The notes: generated by a model from the letters alone, not told the origin. Positions 8,916-17,799 are shown, counted from the stretch's first letter. The stretch: 64,000 bases of DNA from LMUY01 sp965199555 (GCA_965199555.1 CBDASJ010000029.1:26574-90573); one strand, 5' to 3'. Translations and numbers: made by a program.

Positions 8916-9950
8916 ATGTATGATGATTATTTCGTTTTCGACAATGTGGTGCACATGTTCGACAACCGTCCGTCGAACAAGCTTGGCGAGGAAGGCCGCA
9001 AGATCATCGACTCGATCTGGGGTGCGGCCAAGCTGTTCTCCAACGACACCTACATCGCCCACCCGACCTTCGGCGACGACTACATCACGACGGAGGAAGC
9101 CCACCGCGTGCTGTTCGAGGAGTCGGACACCGACATGGTGATCGCCCAGACCGTGCCGCTGATGGGCTGGTTCAAGGAAGGCTTCTCCCCCGCCCGCGCC
9201 AACCACGCCCTGGCCGCCGCCTATCCCGACCGCGTCGTGTTCTGCGGCGGCGTGGACCCGCTGTACCACGGCTCGCGCGGCGCGCTGGACGAGATGCAGC
9301 GCCAGAAGGACGAGTGGAACGCCCGCTCCTTCAAGTTCTACCAGTCCCAGTTGAACGGCAGCCTGTGGCGCGTCGACGACCGGCACATCGCCTACCCGCT
9401 GTGGGAGAAGTGCCTGGAGCTCGGCGTCACCAACGTGCAGTTCCACAAGGGCCTGCCGTTCGGCCGCCAGTTGCTTGACCACCAGCGGCCCAACGACATC
9501 GAGCAGGCGGCCATCGACTTCCCCGACCTGACCTTCATCATCCACCATTTGGGCATGCCGTTCATCGACGACACGATCAACATCGCGTCGCGCCACCCCA
9601 ACGTGTGGCTGGCCTTGTCGGCCTGGATCAACATCTATCCCATCCAGCCCCGGGTCGCGCTGGACATGCTGGGCAAGTGCCTGATGCTGGTCGGCGAGGA
9701 CCGGCTGCTTTACGGCTCCGAAGCCTTCGTGTGGCCGAGCCTGCAGCCCTACATCAAGGCGTTCGCGGACATGACCATGCCGGAAGAGCTGCAGGAAGGC
9801 TACGGCTACCCGCAGATCACCCGGGAGATGAAGCGCAAGATCTTCGGCGAGAACCAGGCCCGCCTGCTGGGCATCGACATCGAGAAGAAGAAGCGCGAGC
9901 TGGCACCCCGCGCCCGCGCGTCGCAGCCCGAGCTGCAGGCGGCCAAGTGA
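8916..9950 (+). CDS. Amidohydrolase-2 family (ACMSD-like) enzyme
   Basis: This 344-residue TIM-barrel protein resembles the metal-dependent decarboxylase/hydrolase family of ACMSD and gamma-resorcylate decarboxylase. Recognisable blocks are NVQFHKGLPFG, FIIHHLGMPF (metal/active-site His region) and RLLYGSEAFVWPS near the C-terminus (usual Asp position). The N-terminal metal motif normally reads H-x-H; here it is NVVHMFDN with a single His, so the metal site may be altered. ATG 8916 has AAGGAG 10 bases upstream. The stop overlaps the next gene's GTG (GTGA), implying translational coupling to the NifU-like protein. The substrate is unknown. Confidence 0.85.
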   Translation: MYDDYFVFDNVVHMFDNRPSNKLGEEGRKIIDSIWGAAKLFSNDTYIAHPTFGDDYITTEEAHRVLFEESDTDMVIAQTVPLMGWFKEGFSPARANHALAAAYPDRVVFCGGVDPLYHGSRGALDEMQRQKDEWNARSFKFYQSQLNGSLWRVDDRHIAYPLWEKCLELGVTNVQFHKGLPFGRQLLDHQRPNDIEQAAIDFPDLTFIIHHLGMPFIDDTINIASRHPNVWLALSAWINIYPIQPRVALDMLGKCLMLVGEDRLLYGSEAFVWPSLQPYIKAFADMTMPEELQEGYGYPQITREMKRKIFGENQARLLGIDIEKKKRELAPRARASQPELQAAK

Positions 9951-10246
9951 GCGGCGCGCAGGACCTCGGCGCCGGCATCACGGACGCGCTGGACGGCGTG
10001 CGGCGGCGCCTGCGCTCGCATGCCGGCGACGTGGAGGTCGTGTCGGTGTCGGAGGCGGGCGAGGTCACGCTCGCCTTCACCGGCAACTGCATCAAGTGCC
10101 CGGCCCAGGCCATGACCTACGGCGCCAGCATCCTGCCGGTCGTCGAACGCCTGCCCGGCGTCAGCGCCGTGTCGATGCGCAACCTGTCCGTGTCGGACGC
10201 GGCGGTGCGGCGCATCCGCACCATGTTCAGCGACAAGGTTGCATAA
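9947..10246 (+). CDS. NifU C-terminal-domain Fe-S protein
   Basis: A 99-residue protein corresponding to the NifU C-terminal (Nfu) domain. It has a typical ITDALDGVRRRLRSHAGDVE start, a central sheet, and the CxxC motif NCIKCPAQA (cysteines about residues 46 and 49). It ends with helix-forming GVSAVSMRN. Two such monomers usually share one 4Fe-4S cluster and deliver it to an apoprotein. Its GTG start overlaps the amidohydrolase stop, and the GlcG-like gene starts 1 base after its stop. The location in a catabolic operon, far from any isc/suf genes in view, suggests a dedicated partner here, possibly the amidohydrolase or the flavodiiron-like proteins (inference). Confidence 0.85.
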   Translation: MSGAQDLGAGITDALDGVRRRLRSHAGDVEVVSVSEAGEVTLAFTGNCIKCPAQAMTYGASILPVVERLPGVSAVSMRNLSVSDAAVRRIRTMFSDKVA

Positions 10247-10247
10247 G

Positions 10248-10679
10248 ATGGCAAGTTACGCAGTGCGCATGATCGACGCCGCCACCGCGATCAAGGCGAC
10301 GGTGGCGGCGACGGAAAAGGCCAAGGAGATCGGCATCGGCATCTGTGCCGCCGTGTACGACAGCTCCTCCCAGCTCAAGGCGTTCATCCGCATGGACGGA
10401 GCGCCGATGCTGTCGGCGCCGATCGCGGAAGACAAGGCGCACACCTCGGCCAGCTTCCGCTCGCCAACGCACGCCCTGTTCGAGTGGATCTCGAAAGACC
10501 CGCCGCTGCTGCACGGGATCACCCAGTATCCGCGCTTCATCGTGTTCGGCGGCGGCTACCCGATCACCGAAGCCGGCGAGCTGATCGGCTCCATCGGCGT
10601 CAGCGGCGGACACTACAGCCAGGACATGGAATGCGCCAAAGCCGCACTCACCGCAATCAACGCAGAAATCCCAGATTAG
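10248..10679 (+). CDS. GlcG/HbpS-like (DUF336) protein
   Basis: This is a 143-residue single-domain protein of the GlcG/HbpS family. A long N-terminal helix (AATAIKATVAATEKAKEIGI) leads into CAAVYDSSSQLKAFIRMDGA, then AEDKAHTSASF, then a glycine-rich FGGGYPITEAGELIGSIGVSGG. Family members bind haem or cobalamin or have unassigned roles, and are common in operons for organic-acid catabolism. ATG 10248 was chosen because it follows the NifU-like stop by one base; an in-frame TTG at 10239 would overlap that gene. It lies between the Fe-S protein and two MBL genes. Confidence 0.85.
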   Translation: MASYAVRMIDAATAIKATVAATEKAKEIGIGICAAVYDSSSQLKAFIRMDGAPMLSAPIAEDKAHTSASFRSPTHALFEWISKDPPLLHGITQYPRFIVFGGGYPITEAGELIGSIGVSGGHYSQDMECAKAALTAINAEIPD

Positions 10680-10704
10680 CGTCCGCAACCGCGAGCACCC
10701 TGCC

Positions 10705-11523
10705 ATGGCCGAAACCCATCGTCATCCGCCCAGCGGCCACTTCCCACGCGTCCTCAGCCCCAGTCTGCTGTGGACGGGCGGGTGCCTGAACATCACCTAC
10801 CAGGACCGCGTCGTGCATTCGCACGTGTGCGCCTACCTGGTCGTCGGGTCCGAGAAGACCATGCTGGTCGATACCGGCAACGCACCCGACTGGCCGCACA
10901 TGGAACATGACGTCGAGCGTTTCCTGGACGGGCGACCGCTCGACTACATCTTCCCGACCCACGGTGAGCTTCCGCATTGCGGATTGCTCACCCAGTGGCT
11001 GTCGAAATACCCGGACGCGCTCGCCGTCGGCGCGCTGCGCGACTTCCCGCTCTACTACCCGCAATACGCCCACCGCATGCGCAACGTCGCGGCCGGCGAC
11101 GCGATTGATTTGGGTGACCGCCGCATCGTGTTCATTCCGCCGGTTTGGCGCGACCTGCGCGACACGCTGTGGGCGTTCGACACCACGGAGCGGACGCTGT
11201 TCGTGTCCGACGCATTCGCCTTCCTGCACTACCACGAGGCGCAGCGTTGCGATTTCCTGGCCAGTGAGCAGCCACCGCCGGACGTGGCGATGATCAAGTA
11301 TTTCAACGAGCGGGCGATGTACTGGACGCGGCACACCGACGTCTCCGCAAGCTTCGCCGACCTCGACGAAATGCTGCGCGTGCTCGACCCGGCGTTGATC
11401 GCCACCGGGCATGGCGGCGTGGTGGACGTGCACAGCGCCATGGTGCCCCTGGTCAAGGCCGGGATGGACGTGCGTGTGCCCGCAGTGCCGCCGCCGCTCG
11501 CGGTCGCCGTGGCGGCCGAGTGA
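10705..11523 (+). CDS. Flavodiiron-like MBL-fold protein
   Basis: This 272-residue protein has the metallo-beta-lactamase fold of the ODP (oxygen-binding di-iron) type rather than the hydrolase type. The first metal motif is H86-G-E88-L-P-H91, which follows the flavodiiron H-x-E-x-D-H pattern with the Asp replaced by Pro90. The next ligand His is replaced (PVWRD, about 146-150). The bridging Asp169 (LFVSDAF) and final His236 (TGHGGVV) are kept. There is no flavodoxin domain. It is followed 4 bases later by a paralogue lacking the histidines. A truncated copy lies at 3846-4190. Fold confidence is high; activity is unknown. Confidence 0.85.
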   Translation: MAETHRHPPSGHFPRVLSPSLLWTGGCLNITYQDRVVHSHVCAYLVVGSEKTMLVDTGNAPDWPHMEHDVERFLDGRPLDYIFPTHGELPHCGLLTQWLSKYPDALAVGALRDFPLYYPQYAHRMRNVAAGDAIDLGDRRIVFIPPVWRDLRDTLWAFDTTERTLFVSDAFAFLHYHEAQRCDFLASEQPPPDVAMIKYFNERAMYWTRHTDVSASFADLDEMLRVLDPALIATGHGGVVDVHSAMVPLVKAGMDVRVPAVPPPLAVAVAAE

Positions 11524-11527
11524 ACCC

Positions 11528-12472
11528 GTGGTCCCCGCCTCCCTGAGCAGTTCGGTGGCCGCCATCGTGCCCGACGCGATCTACGCAGTGGGCGGCGGCG
11601 TCCCGGCGGACGTTTCGGTGAGTTGGATCCCCCAGGGGCTTGGGGGATGGATGCCGGTTCAGTGCTTCGTCTTGCGGGACGGGGGCGAGGCCGTGGTGAT
11701 GGACAGCGGCCTGGGCGTGCATCGCGCCGTCGTCGAAATCGGGCTGAGCCAGCTTCTGGACGGCCATCCGCCGCCGCGCGCGCTGATCAGCCGGTGGGAG
11801 CCGGACTCCATGGTCAACCTGCCCTGGTTGATCGAGCGGTTCGGCGTCCGCGACGTGCTGTCCTATGGCGGCATCAACCCGCTGGATTTCTTCGAACGGT
11901 TCGAGGAAGCAACCGCCACCGCGCAGGTCGAGGCAGCCGCCGGTTCGGCAAAGCTGGTGCCGATCGGCTTGGGCGAGATGGTCCATGTCGGCGCGCTTCG
12001 CATCGAGGTGGTGCCGGTCAGCCTGCGGCTGCTGCTGGCCGTCTGGTTCTACGAGCACACCACCGGCTCCCTATTCACCGCGGACTCATTCGGCTTCCTG
12101 CCCAACCCGGCACGCGCCGCCCCGTTCGCCATTCGGCCAGGCGTGGAGATGCTGTCGCCCGCCGTGCTGCACCGCAGCCTCGAAACCAAGTTCGACTGGC
12201 TCATCGGCGCATACAGCGACGCGCTGATCGCCGATTTGGAAGCCTTGCACGCCCGTCTGCCCATCCAGCGCGTGTGCCCCAGCTTCGGTGGCGTCATCGA
12301 AGGCAAGGACAACGTGGCCCGACTGTTCCGCTCCACGGCGACCGCGCTGCACCGATTGGCGGCGGAGCGCCCGCCCAGCCCGCTTGCCGGCTTCGACTGG
12401 CAACACGCCCTTGCAGCCGAAGCCGTCGTGGACCTCGGGAGTCCAGACCGTATGCTGCGCTCCCTGCCTTAA
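11528..12472 (+). CDS. MBL-fold paralogue lacking metal histidines
   Basis: This 314-residue protein aligns with its upstream neighbour but has lost the metal centre. The first motif reads R89-W-E91-P-D93-S94, so both histidines are gone. The bridging Asp186 (TADSFGF) remains. The last ligand is replaced by Phe253 (PSFGGV). This is probably a non-catalytic partner or a domain with another ligand. GTG 11528 begins 4 bases after the upstream stop, and no better in-frame start exists. The decayed copy at 4187-4779 also lacks the last histidine, so the loss predates the duplication or was shared by both lineages. Confidence 0.8.
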   Translation: MVPASLSSSVAAIVPDAIYAVGGGVPADVSVSWIPQGLGGWMPVQCFVLRDGGEAVVMDSGLGVHRAVVEIGLSQLLDGHPPPRALISRWEPDSMVNLPWLIERFGVRDVLSYGGINPLDFFERFEEATATAQVEAAAGSAKLVPIGLGEMVHVGALRIEVVPVSLRLLLAVWFYEHTTGSLFTADSFGFLPNPARAAPFAIRPGVEMLSPAVLHRSLETKFDWLIGAYSDALIADLEALHARLPIQRVCPSFGGVIEGKDNVARLFRSTATALHRLAAERPPSPLAGFDWQHALAAEAVVDLGSPDRMLRSLP

Positions 12473-12517
12473 GCACGCGTTGTTCAAGGGGAACGCGGCG
12501 GGCGACCCGCTCGGTCA

Positions 12518-13396
12518 TCAGGCCGGCTTGTAGGCGCTGCCGTCTTCCACACGCTGCGGATCACCGACGTAGCGGCCGTCGCGCGGAACCGCGATCTTCC
12601 CGAAATCGCGGGCCAACATGTGCAGTGCGTCCCGCATCGCGGAGCCGTGCAGGGCGCGGCCGTGGCCGGTGACGACCACCTCCGGCTCCAGCCCGGCCAG
12701 CGTGTGCACCGACCGCTCCGCCGCCTGCCAATCATGGGTGAAGTACTTCGGCGGCCCATGGATTTCGGGCGCTTGCGTGGCACTGGCATAGGCGCTCTCC
12801 GCCCCGACGGTGACGAAGGCGTCGCCGGCGATCAGCGTGCGGTCGTCCGCCCGCCACAGCGACACGTGGCCGACCGAGTGCCCGGGCGTGTGCAGCCAAC
12901 GCCAGCCCGGCAGTTCCGGGATGCTGCCGTCCATCGGCAGGTCGCGTAGCCGGCTGCCGACATCTACCGGGCTGCGCGGGTAAAGCGGCGACAACAACGC
13001 CATCGCCCCGCCGCCGACGGTGGGGTCCGCTTTCGGGTAGGAGGCCGAGCCATCAAGGTACGGACGCTCCAGCTTGTGGGCATAGACCGGCACGTTCCAC
13101 TGCTCCGCCAGCGTTTCCAGCGCGCCCACGTGGTCGAAATGCCCGTGCGTCAGCACGATGGCCCGGGGCGGCGCACCCGCGCCGAACCTGTCCGCGGCGG
13201 CACCGGCGATGCGCCCTGCCATACCGGGAATGCCGGTGTCCACCAGCACCCAATCGGGTTGGCCCGGCTGGCCCACATACACCACGTTCACAAACGCCAG
13301 CCGGCGGTATGCCACGCCGGGGGCAGCCTCCAACGTGCCGTCTTCGGCCTCAGCCGCAGCGACGCTCCCAGACGCGATGGGCACCTGTTCTGTCAT
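12518..13396 (-). CDS. MBL-fold metallo-hydrolase
   Basis: A 292-residue canonical MBL hydrolase: VLVDTGIPG, the dinuclear motif THGHFDH (H-x-H-x-D-H), LHTPGHSVGH for the third ligand, GDAFVTVG with the bridging Asp, and VVTGHGRAL for the last His. These enzymes act as glyoxalase-II-like or lactonase-like hydrolases; the substrate is not evident. There is no clear signal peptide. ATG 13396 has GAGGAGCC a few bases upstream. It is convergent with the degenerate MBL gene and does not belong to that operon. Confidence 0.92.
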   Translation of the reverse strand: MTEQVPIASGSVAAAEAEDGTLEAAPGVAYRRLAFVNVVYVGQPGQPDWVLVDTGIPGMAGRIAGAAADRFGAGAPPRAIVLTHGHFDHVGALETLAEQWNVPVYAHKLERPYLDGSASYPKADPTVGGGAMALLSPLYPRSPVDVGSRLRDLPMDGSIPELPGWRWLHTPGHSVGHVSLWRADDRTLIAGDAFVTVGAESAYASATQAPEIHGPPKYFTHDWQAAERSVHTLAGLEPEVVVTGHGRALHGSAMRDALHMLARDFGKIAVPRDGRYVGDPQRVEDGSAYKPA

Positions 13397-13513
13397 GTCT
13401 GGCTCCTCAAGTGACGATGAGACAAGCCGGCCACACGCCCGACGTTGCGGACTGCCAAGACAAATAACCGGCAGCGGGCAGCCGGGGCGAACCGCCCATG
13501 CCGCACGTGTGGC

Positions 13514-14029
13514 TCAGCCGTGGCTGGCCTTGGGAAGCTTGCTGCCGAGAAACGCCTTCGCCTCCTCGCTCAGGCCGGTCGTCGGGAGGGTCATGAATTG
13601 GTTCGGCGCCAGGAACAGCATCCAAGCGCCGTCGATCTGCCAAACCGCGACGATGCTCGACCAGGGCAGCGTGCTCGACCCGAGGTTGGACGCGACGGTC
13701 ATGGTCGCCGCACCGAAGGTCAACCGCGCTGTGGGCGGGTCCATGGCGCGATAGCGCCCCACGGTGTTCACGAAGTGCGCCCGCCACACGGCCCCTACTA
13801 AGGCGGCCAGGAACACCAGGCTCGCCAAGGCCAGGCCGGTGGCAAAGGAAGGGCCGGTCCATTCGCCGAGGGCCAGGCTCGCCAGCAGCAAGCCGGCCGC
13901 CGCCAGCCACAGCCAGCCGCGCCGCAGCAGCCGGCGCCAAACGAACACGCGCACGGCCCGACGCAGCATCGCCTCGGTATATCGCAACTCGACGGTGTCG
14001 CCGTCCTGCAATCGGGCTGTCCCGTTCAT
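13514..14029 (-). CDS. YcxB-like membrane protein
   Basis: This is a 171-residue protein with a short cytoplasmic N-terminus containing LRYTEAMLRRAVR, two hydrophobic helices (about residues 38-58 and 64-82), and a C-terminal domain containing TMTVASNLGSSTLPWSSIVAVWQ and FLAPNQFMTLP. That arrangement resembles the YcxB family. The function of the family is unknown. ATG 14029 is preferred; an in-frame GTG at 14047 is possible. It diverges from the E1 dehydrogenase gene. Confidence 0.7.
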   Translation of the reverse strand: MNGTARLQDGDTVELRYTEAMLRRAVRVFVWRRLLRRGWLWLAAAGLLLASLALGEWTGPSFATGLALASLVFLAALVGAVWRAHFVNTVGRYRAMDPPTARLTFGAATMTVASNLGSSTLPWSSIVAVWQIDGAWMLFLAPNQFMTLPTTGLSEEAKAFLGSKLPKASHG

Positions 14030-14298
14030 TGCGCGGGCACTCTGCACGCGCCGCCCCGTCGGTCAAATACCCCCGGGTGCCAGGGTGGCGCCCAGCACTC
14101 GGACGTATCGGAACCCTGCGGCCTAACGTATTGGACGCCTTTCCAGGTGGCCGCTTGTATCCGCGCGGGCATCGGTCCGCCTCCGGGGGCATCGTCGCCC
14201 GTGCCGTAGGGGCGGCAGTCACGGACAACGCCCACGGCTTCCGTGGCAATCACGGGCTGATAAGAACGCGGTATGACGCTACGCATGGGAGAACCCGA

Positions 14299-16389
14299 AT
14301 GAACCAGATCGCTGCGGCGCCAGCACGCAACGCCCCGGACGAGCGGCATGACTGGCGGCGCATCCTCTACCTGACGCAATTGTCGCGCGCGCTGGACCGG
14401 ATGGAGGAGGAGCGGCTCGTCCCGGAAAAGAAGGTGCTGTACCAGTTCTCGGCCCGCGGCCACGACATGGCGCAGGTCATGCTCGGCCTGCACCTGACGG
14501 ACGCGCAAGATGCCGCCTGCGGCTATTACCGGTCGCGCCCGCTGCTGCTGTCGCTGGGGGTGGACGTGGCGGACGCGCTGGGCTCGGCGATGGGCCGCGC
14601 CGGCGGCTACTCGGACGGGCGCGACATCGGCGTGGTGTTTAACTACCCCAACCCGCACGGCGCCTCCGCCCTGCCCATGTGTGGCGGCGTTGGGGCGCAG
14701 TACACCCCCACTGTCGGCTGGGCGCAGGCGATCGAGTATCACCGCACGCAATTGGCCGACGCGGCCTACCAGGACGCGATCGCCGTGGTGCTCGGCGGCG
14801 ACGGGTCGGTCGCGTCCAACGGCTTCTGGTCGGCGCTTGTCATCGCCACCACCCAGTCGCTGCCGATGCTGTTCTACATCGAGGACAACGGCTACGGCAT
14901 TTCCGTCCCGTCCAGCTTCCAAACGCCCGGCGGCGACATCGCAGCGAACCTCGCGAGTTGGAAGAACCTCGCCATCTTCGACGGTGACGGCACCGATCCG
15001 GCGGAAGCGATCCGCTTGGTGGAACAGGCCACCACCCATGTCCGCGGCCGGCACGGCGCCGCGTTGCTGCGGCTGCGCGTGCCGCGGCTGCAAGGCCACA
15101 GCTTCCAGGACACCCAGGCCTACAAGACCGAGACCTTCGTCGCCAGCGAATGGGAGCGCGACCCGCTGCCCAAGCTGCGCAGCTTCCTGGTGCCGGCGCT
15201 GCTGGACGAGGCGGAATGGGACGAGATCGCCCGCCAGGCCGCCGATGCCGCGGAAGCGGCGCGCGAATCCGCCGAAGCGCGGCCGGTCGCCCGGCCCGAA
15301 GGCGTCACGCGCAACGTGTTCTATGAAGGGCGGCTGCAAACCCAGGGCGGCCAGGCCACCCACGGCTATCGCGCCCCGGACAGCACCGACCAGCCCAGCC
15401 CGGCCGGCCAGCGCATCAACATGGTGACCGCCATTCGCCGCACGCTGGAGCACGAGCTGGACGTCAACCCGCGCGTGGTGCTGTTCGGCGAGGATATCGG
15501 CCCCAAGGGCGGCGTGCACGCCGTGACCCTGGGATTGCAGGAACGCTTCGGCGAAGCGCGCGTGTTCGACACCAGCCTGTCGGAGGAAGGGATCGTCGGC
15601 CGCGCGGTCGGCATGGCGCTGGCCGGGCTGATGCCGGTGCCGGAAATCCAGTTCCGCAAATATGCCGAGCCCGCGACGGAGCAGATCAACGATTGCGGTT
15701 CCATGCGCTGGCGCACCAACAACCGGTTCGCCGCCCCCATGGTGCTGCGCGTGCCTGGCGGCTTCTTTAAATGCGGCGACCCATGGCACAGCCAAACCAA
15801 CGAGGTCGCCTTCGTGCACAGCCCCGGCTGGAAGGTCGCCGTGCCCTCCAACGCCCAGGACGCGGTCGGCCTGCTGCGCACGGCGTTGCGGGGCAATGAC
15901 CCGGTGCTGTTTTTCGAGCACCGGGCGATGCTGGACTTCGCCTGGGCACGGCGCCCCTATCCCGGCGACGATTTCGCCCTGCCGTTCGGCCAGGCCAGCC
16001 TGCTCCGCACCGGGGGCGACGCCACGCCCTCCCTGATCACGATCGTCACCTGGGGCGCGATGGTGCCGCGATGCGAGGAAGCCGCGTCGGCCACGTCCGC
16101 CGACATCCTGGACCTGCGCACCCTGATGCCGTGGGACAAGGCGGCGGTGCTGGCCTCCGTCCGGCGCACCCGGCGCTGCCTGATCGTGCACGAGGATTTG
16201 CGCACCGCCGGGTTCGGCGCGGAGATCGCCGCCGTGGTGGCGGACGAGGCGTTCATGGACCTGGACGCCCCGGTGTCGCGCCTCACCATGCCGGACATCC
16301 CCAGCCCGCATAACCCGGTGCTGATGGAATGGGCGCTGCCTTCCGTGGAGCGCATCCGCGATAAGATCGACGAGCTGGTGGGGTTCTGA
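14299..16389 (+). CDS. 2-oxoacid dehydrogenase E1, fused alpha-beta
   Basis: This 696-residue thiamine-diphosphate enzyme carries E1-alpha (about 1-340) and E1-beta (about 370-696) in one chain. The alpha part contains the TPP motif GGDGSVASNGFW to IEDNGYGIS. The beta part contains LFGEDIGPKGGVH (the Glu that activates TPP), DTSLSEEGIVGRAVG and AEIQ-type PEIQFRKY. It decarboxylates a 2-oxoacid and reductively acylates the lipoyl group of E2, encoded 4 bases downstream. Fused E1 chains occur in branched-chain and acetoin-type complexes. Substrate (pyruvate, acetoin or branched oxoacid) is not determinable. ATG 14299 has GGGAG upstream. Confidence 0.9.
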   Translation: MNQIAAAPARNAPDERHDWRRILYLTQLSRALDRMEEERLVPEKKVLYQFSARGHDMAQVMLGLHLTDAQDAACGYYRSRPLLLSLGVDVADALGSAMGRAGGYSDGRDIGVVFNYPNPHGASALPMCGGVGAQYTPTVGWAQAIEYHRTQLADAAYQDAIAVVLGGDGSVASNGFWSALVIATTQSLPMLFYIEDNGYGISVPSSFQTPGGDIAANLASWKNLAIFDGDGTDPAEAIRLVEQATTHVRGRHGAALLRLRVPRLQGHSFQDTQAYKTETFVASEWERDPLPKLRSFLVPALLDEAEWDEIARQAADAAEAARESAEARPVARPEGVTRNVFYEGRLQTQGGQATHGYRAPDSTDQPSPAGQRINMVTAIRRTLEHELDVNPRVVLFGEDIGPKGGVHAVTLGLQERFGEARVFDTSLSEEGIVGRAVGMALAGLMPVPEIQFRKYAEPATEQINDCGSMRWRTNNRFAAPMVLRVPGGFFKCGDPWHSQTNEVAFVHSPGWKVAVPSNAQDAVGLLRTALRGNDPVLFFEHRAMLDFAWARRPYPGDDFALPFGQASLLRTGGDATPSLITIVTWGAMVPRCEEAASATSADILDLRTLMPWDKAAVLASVRRTRRCLIVHEDLRTAGFGAEIAAVVADEAFMDLDAPVSRLTMPDIPSPHNPVLMEWALPSVERIRDKIDELVGF

Positions 16390-16393
16390 CGCG

Positions 16394-17656
16394 ATGACCG
16401 ACATCCTCGTCCCGTTCGAACAGGAAGGCACCAAGGCCGTCGTCCGGTCGTGGCTGAAGCAGGTCGGCGACACCGTGGCCGAGCACGACCCGCTGGTGGA
16501 GCTGGAAACCGATAAGGTCACGCAGGAGGTGCCGGCCCCGGCGGCCGGCGTGCTGACCGAAATTCTGCTCGACACGGATGCGGAAGCGTTGCCCGGCATG
16601 GTGCTGGGCCGCCTGGCGCCCGCCGCGGGCGCGCCTCCCCTGGCGGAGCCGGACACGACGCAGCCGGCCGAGGACACCGATGGCCCGGGCGAGTCGGCAA
16701 GCGGCCTGGCCTTGTCCGGCGACGTCGTGTGGGCCACCGCGCCACAAACCGCCTTGTCCCCTTCGGTGCGCCGGGCCGTCAGGCAGCACGGCATCGACCC
16801 GTCCACCATCGCCGGCACCGGCCGGGGCGGGCGGCTGACCCGGGCCGACGTGGACCGCGCGGTGGCCGAGGGCGCCACCGCCAAGCCGGTTCCACCCGCG
16901 GACCAGCCGGCCCTGCCACCCGCCGCCGAGCCACTACCGCCCGCGGCACCAGGCGGCACGCGCACGGTGCCGCACGACCGCATGCGCCTGCTGATCGCGC
17001 AGAACATGCTGCAATCGGTCACCGTCGCACCGCACGTCACGGCCGTGTTCGAGTGCGACTTCAGCGCCATCGCCGCGCACCGGCGCGCCAACAAGGCGGC
17101 GTTCGAGCAGAACGGCGCCAACCTCACCTACACCGCCTACATGATCGCCGCCGCCGTGCAGGCGATGCGCGTGGCGCCCGTCATCAACAGCCGCTGGTTC
17201 GAAGACCGGCTGGAGCTCTATGACGACGTGAGCGTCGGCGTCGGCACCGCGCTGGGCGACAAGGGGCTGGTGGTGCCGGTGGTCGCCGGCGCGCAGAACC
17301 TGTCCCTGCTGGGCGTCGCGGCCCGGCTGACGGACCTCACGGCGCGGGCGCGGACCGGCAAGCTGGTCCCCGCCGACATGCGCGGCGGCACGTTCACCAT
17401 CTCCAATCACGGCGTGTCCGGCTCGCTGCTGGCGACGCCCATCATCATCAACCAGCCGCAATCCGCCATCCTGGGCGTGGGCAAGCTGGAAAAGCGCGTG
17501 GTGGTGCGGGAGGTGGACGGCGTCGACACGATCCAGATCCGGCCGATGTGCTACGTCTCGCTGACCATCGACCACCGGGTGGTGGACGGCCACGGCACCA
17601 ATGCCTGGCTGTCCCGCTTCGTGGAAGTCGTGGAAGGGTGGCCTGCCCGAGAATAG
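16394..17656 (+). CDS. Dihydrolipoamide acyltransferase E2
   Basis: A 420-residue E2 component. It has one N-terminal lipoyl domain (1-75, lipoyl Lys41 in ETDKV), a Pro/Ala linker, a peripheral-subunit-binding domain (about 117-152, LSPSVRRAVRQHGID to LTRADVDRAV), a second linker and the catalytic acyltransferase domain, ending with DHRVVDG (393-399, catalytic His394) before a C-terminal helix. It accepts the acyl group from E1 and passes it to CoA. No lipoamide dehydrogenase (E3) is in the window, so a shared E3 from elsewhere is needed. It is cotranscribed with the fused E1. Confidence 0.93.
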   Translation: MTDILVPFEQEGTKAVVRSWLKQVGDTVAEHDPLVELETDKVTQEVPAPAAGVLTEILLDTDAEALPGMVLGRLAPAAGAPPLAEPDTTQPAEDTDGPGESASGLALSGDVVWATAPQTALSPSVRRAVRQHGIDPSTIAGTGRGGRLTRADVDRAVAEGATAKPVPPADQPALPPAAEPLPPAAPGGTRTVPHDRMRLLIAQNMLQSVTVAPHVTAVFECDFSAIAAHRRANKAAFEQNGANLTYTAYMIAAAVQAMRVAPVINSRWFEDRLELYDDVSVGVGTALGDKGLVVPVVAGAQNLSLLGVAARLTDLTARARTGKLVPADMRGGTFTISNHGVSGSLLATPIIINQPQSAILGVGKLEKRVVVREVDGVDTIQIRPMCYVSLTIDHRVVDGHGTNAWLSRFVEVVEGWPARE

Positions 17657-17702
17657 GGCGCCGGGCCAGTCGGCCACGCCGCCGCCCGTGCAGCTCAGCC
17701 GT

Positions 17703-17715
17703 CTGGTCCGTCCAG
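17703..17715. promoter_or_regulatory. Candidate GntR operator, copy 1 (GMC promoter)
   Basis: CTGGTCCGTCCAG, a 13-bp palindrome with CTGG/CCAG arms, lies 85 bases upstream of the GMC oxidoreductase start. The same core occurs at 23715-23727 and 24487-24499, around the FCD-type GntR gene. FadR-like regulators bind short palindromes of this size. Confidence 0.55.
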
Positions 17716-17799
17716 TTAAGCTATTTGGGCTGCCATGATTTGTGTTCCCCACCCGGATGGTGGCAGGGTGGCCCCAACGCAAGAACGGAGGGGGAAGCC

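Noticed and set aside
14026..17127. A 1033-codon open frame on the minus strand
   Set aside because: It lies opposite the E1 and E2 genes, whose domains and motifs are certain. It is a GC-skewed antisense shadow with His/Arg/Gly-rich, low-complexity translation.
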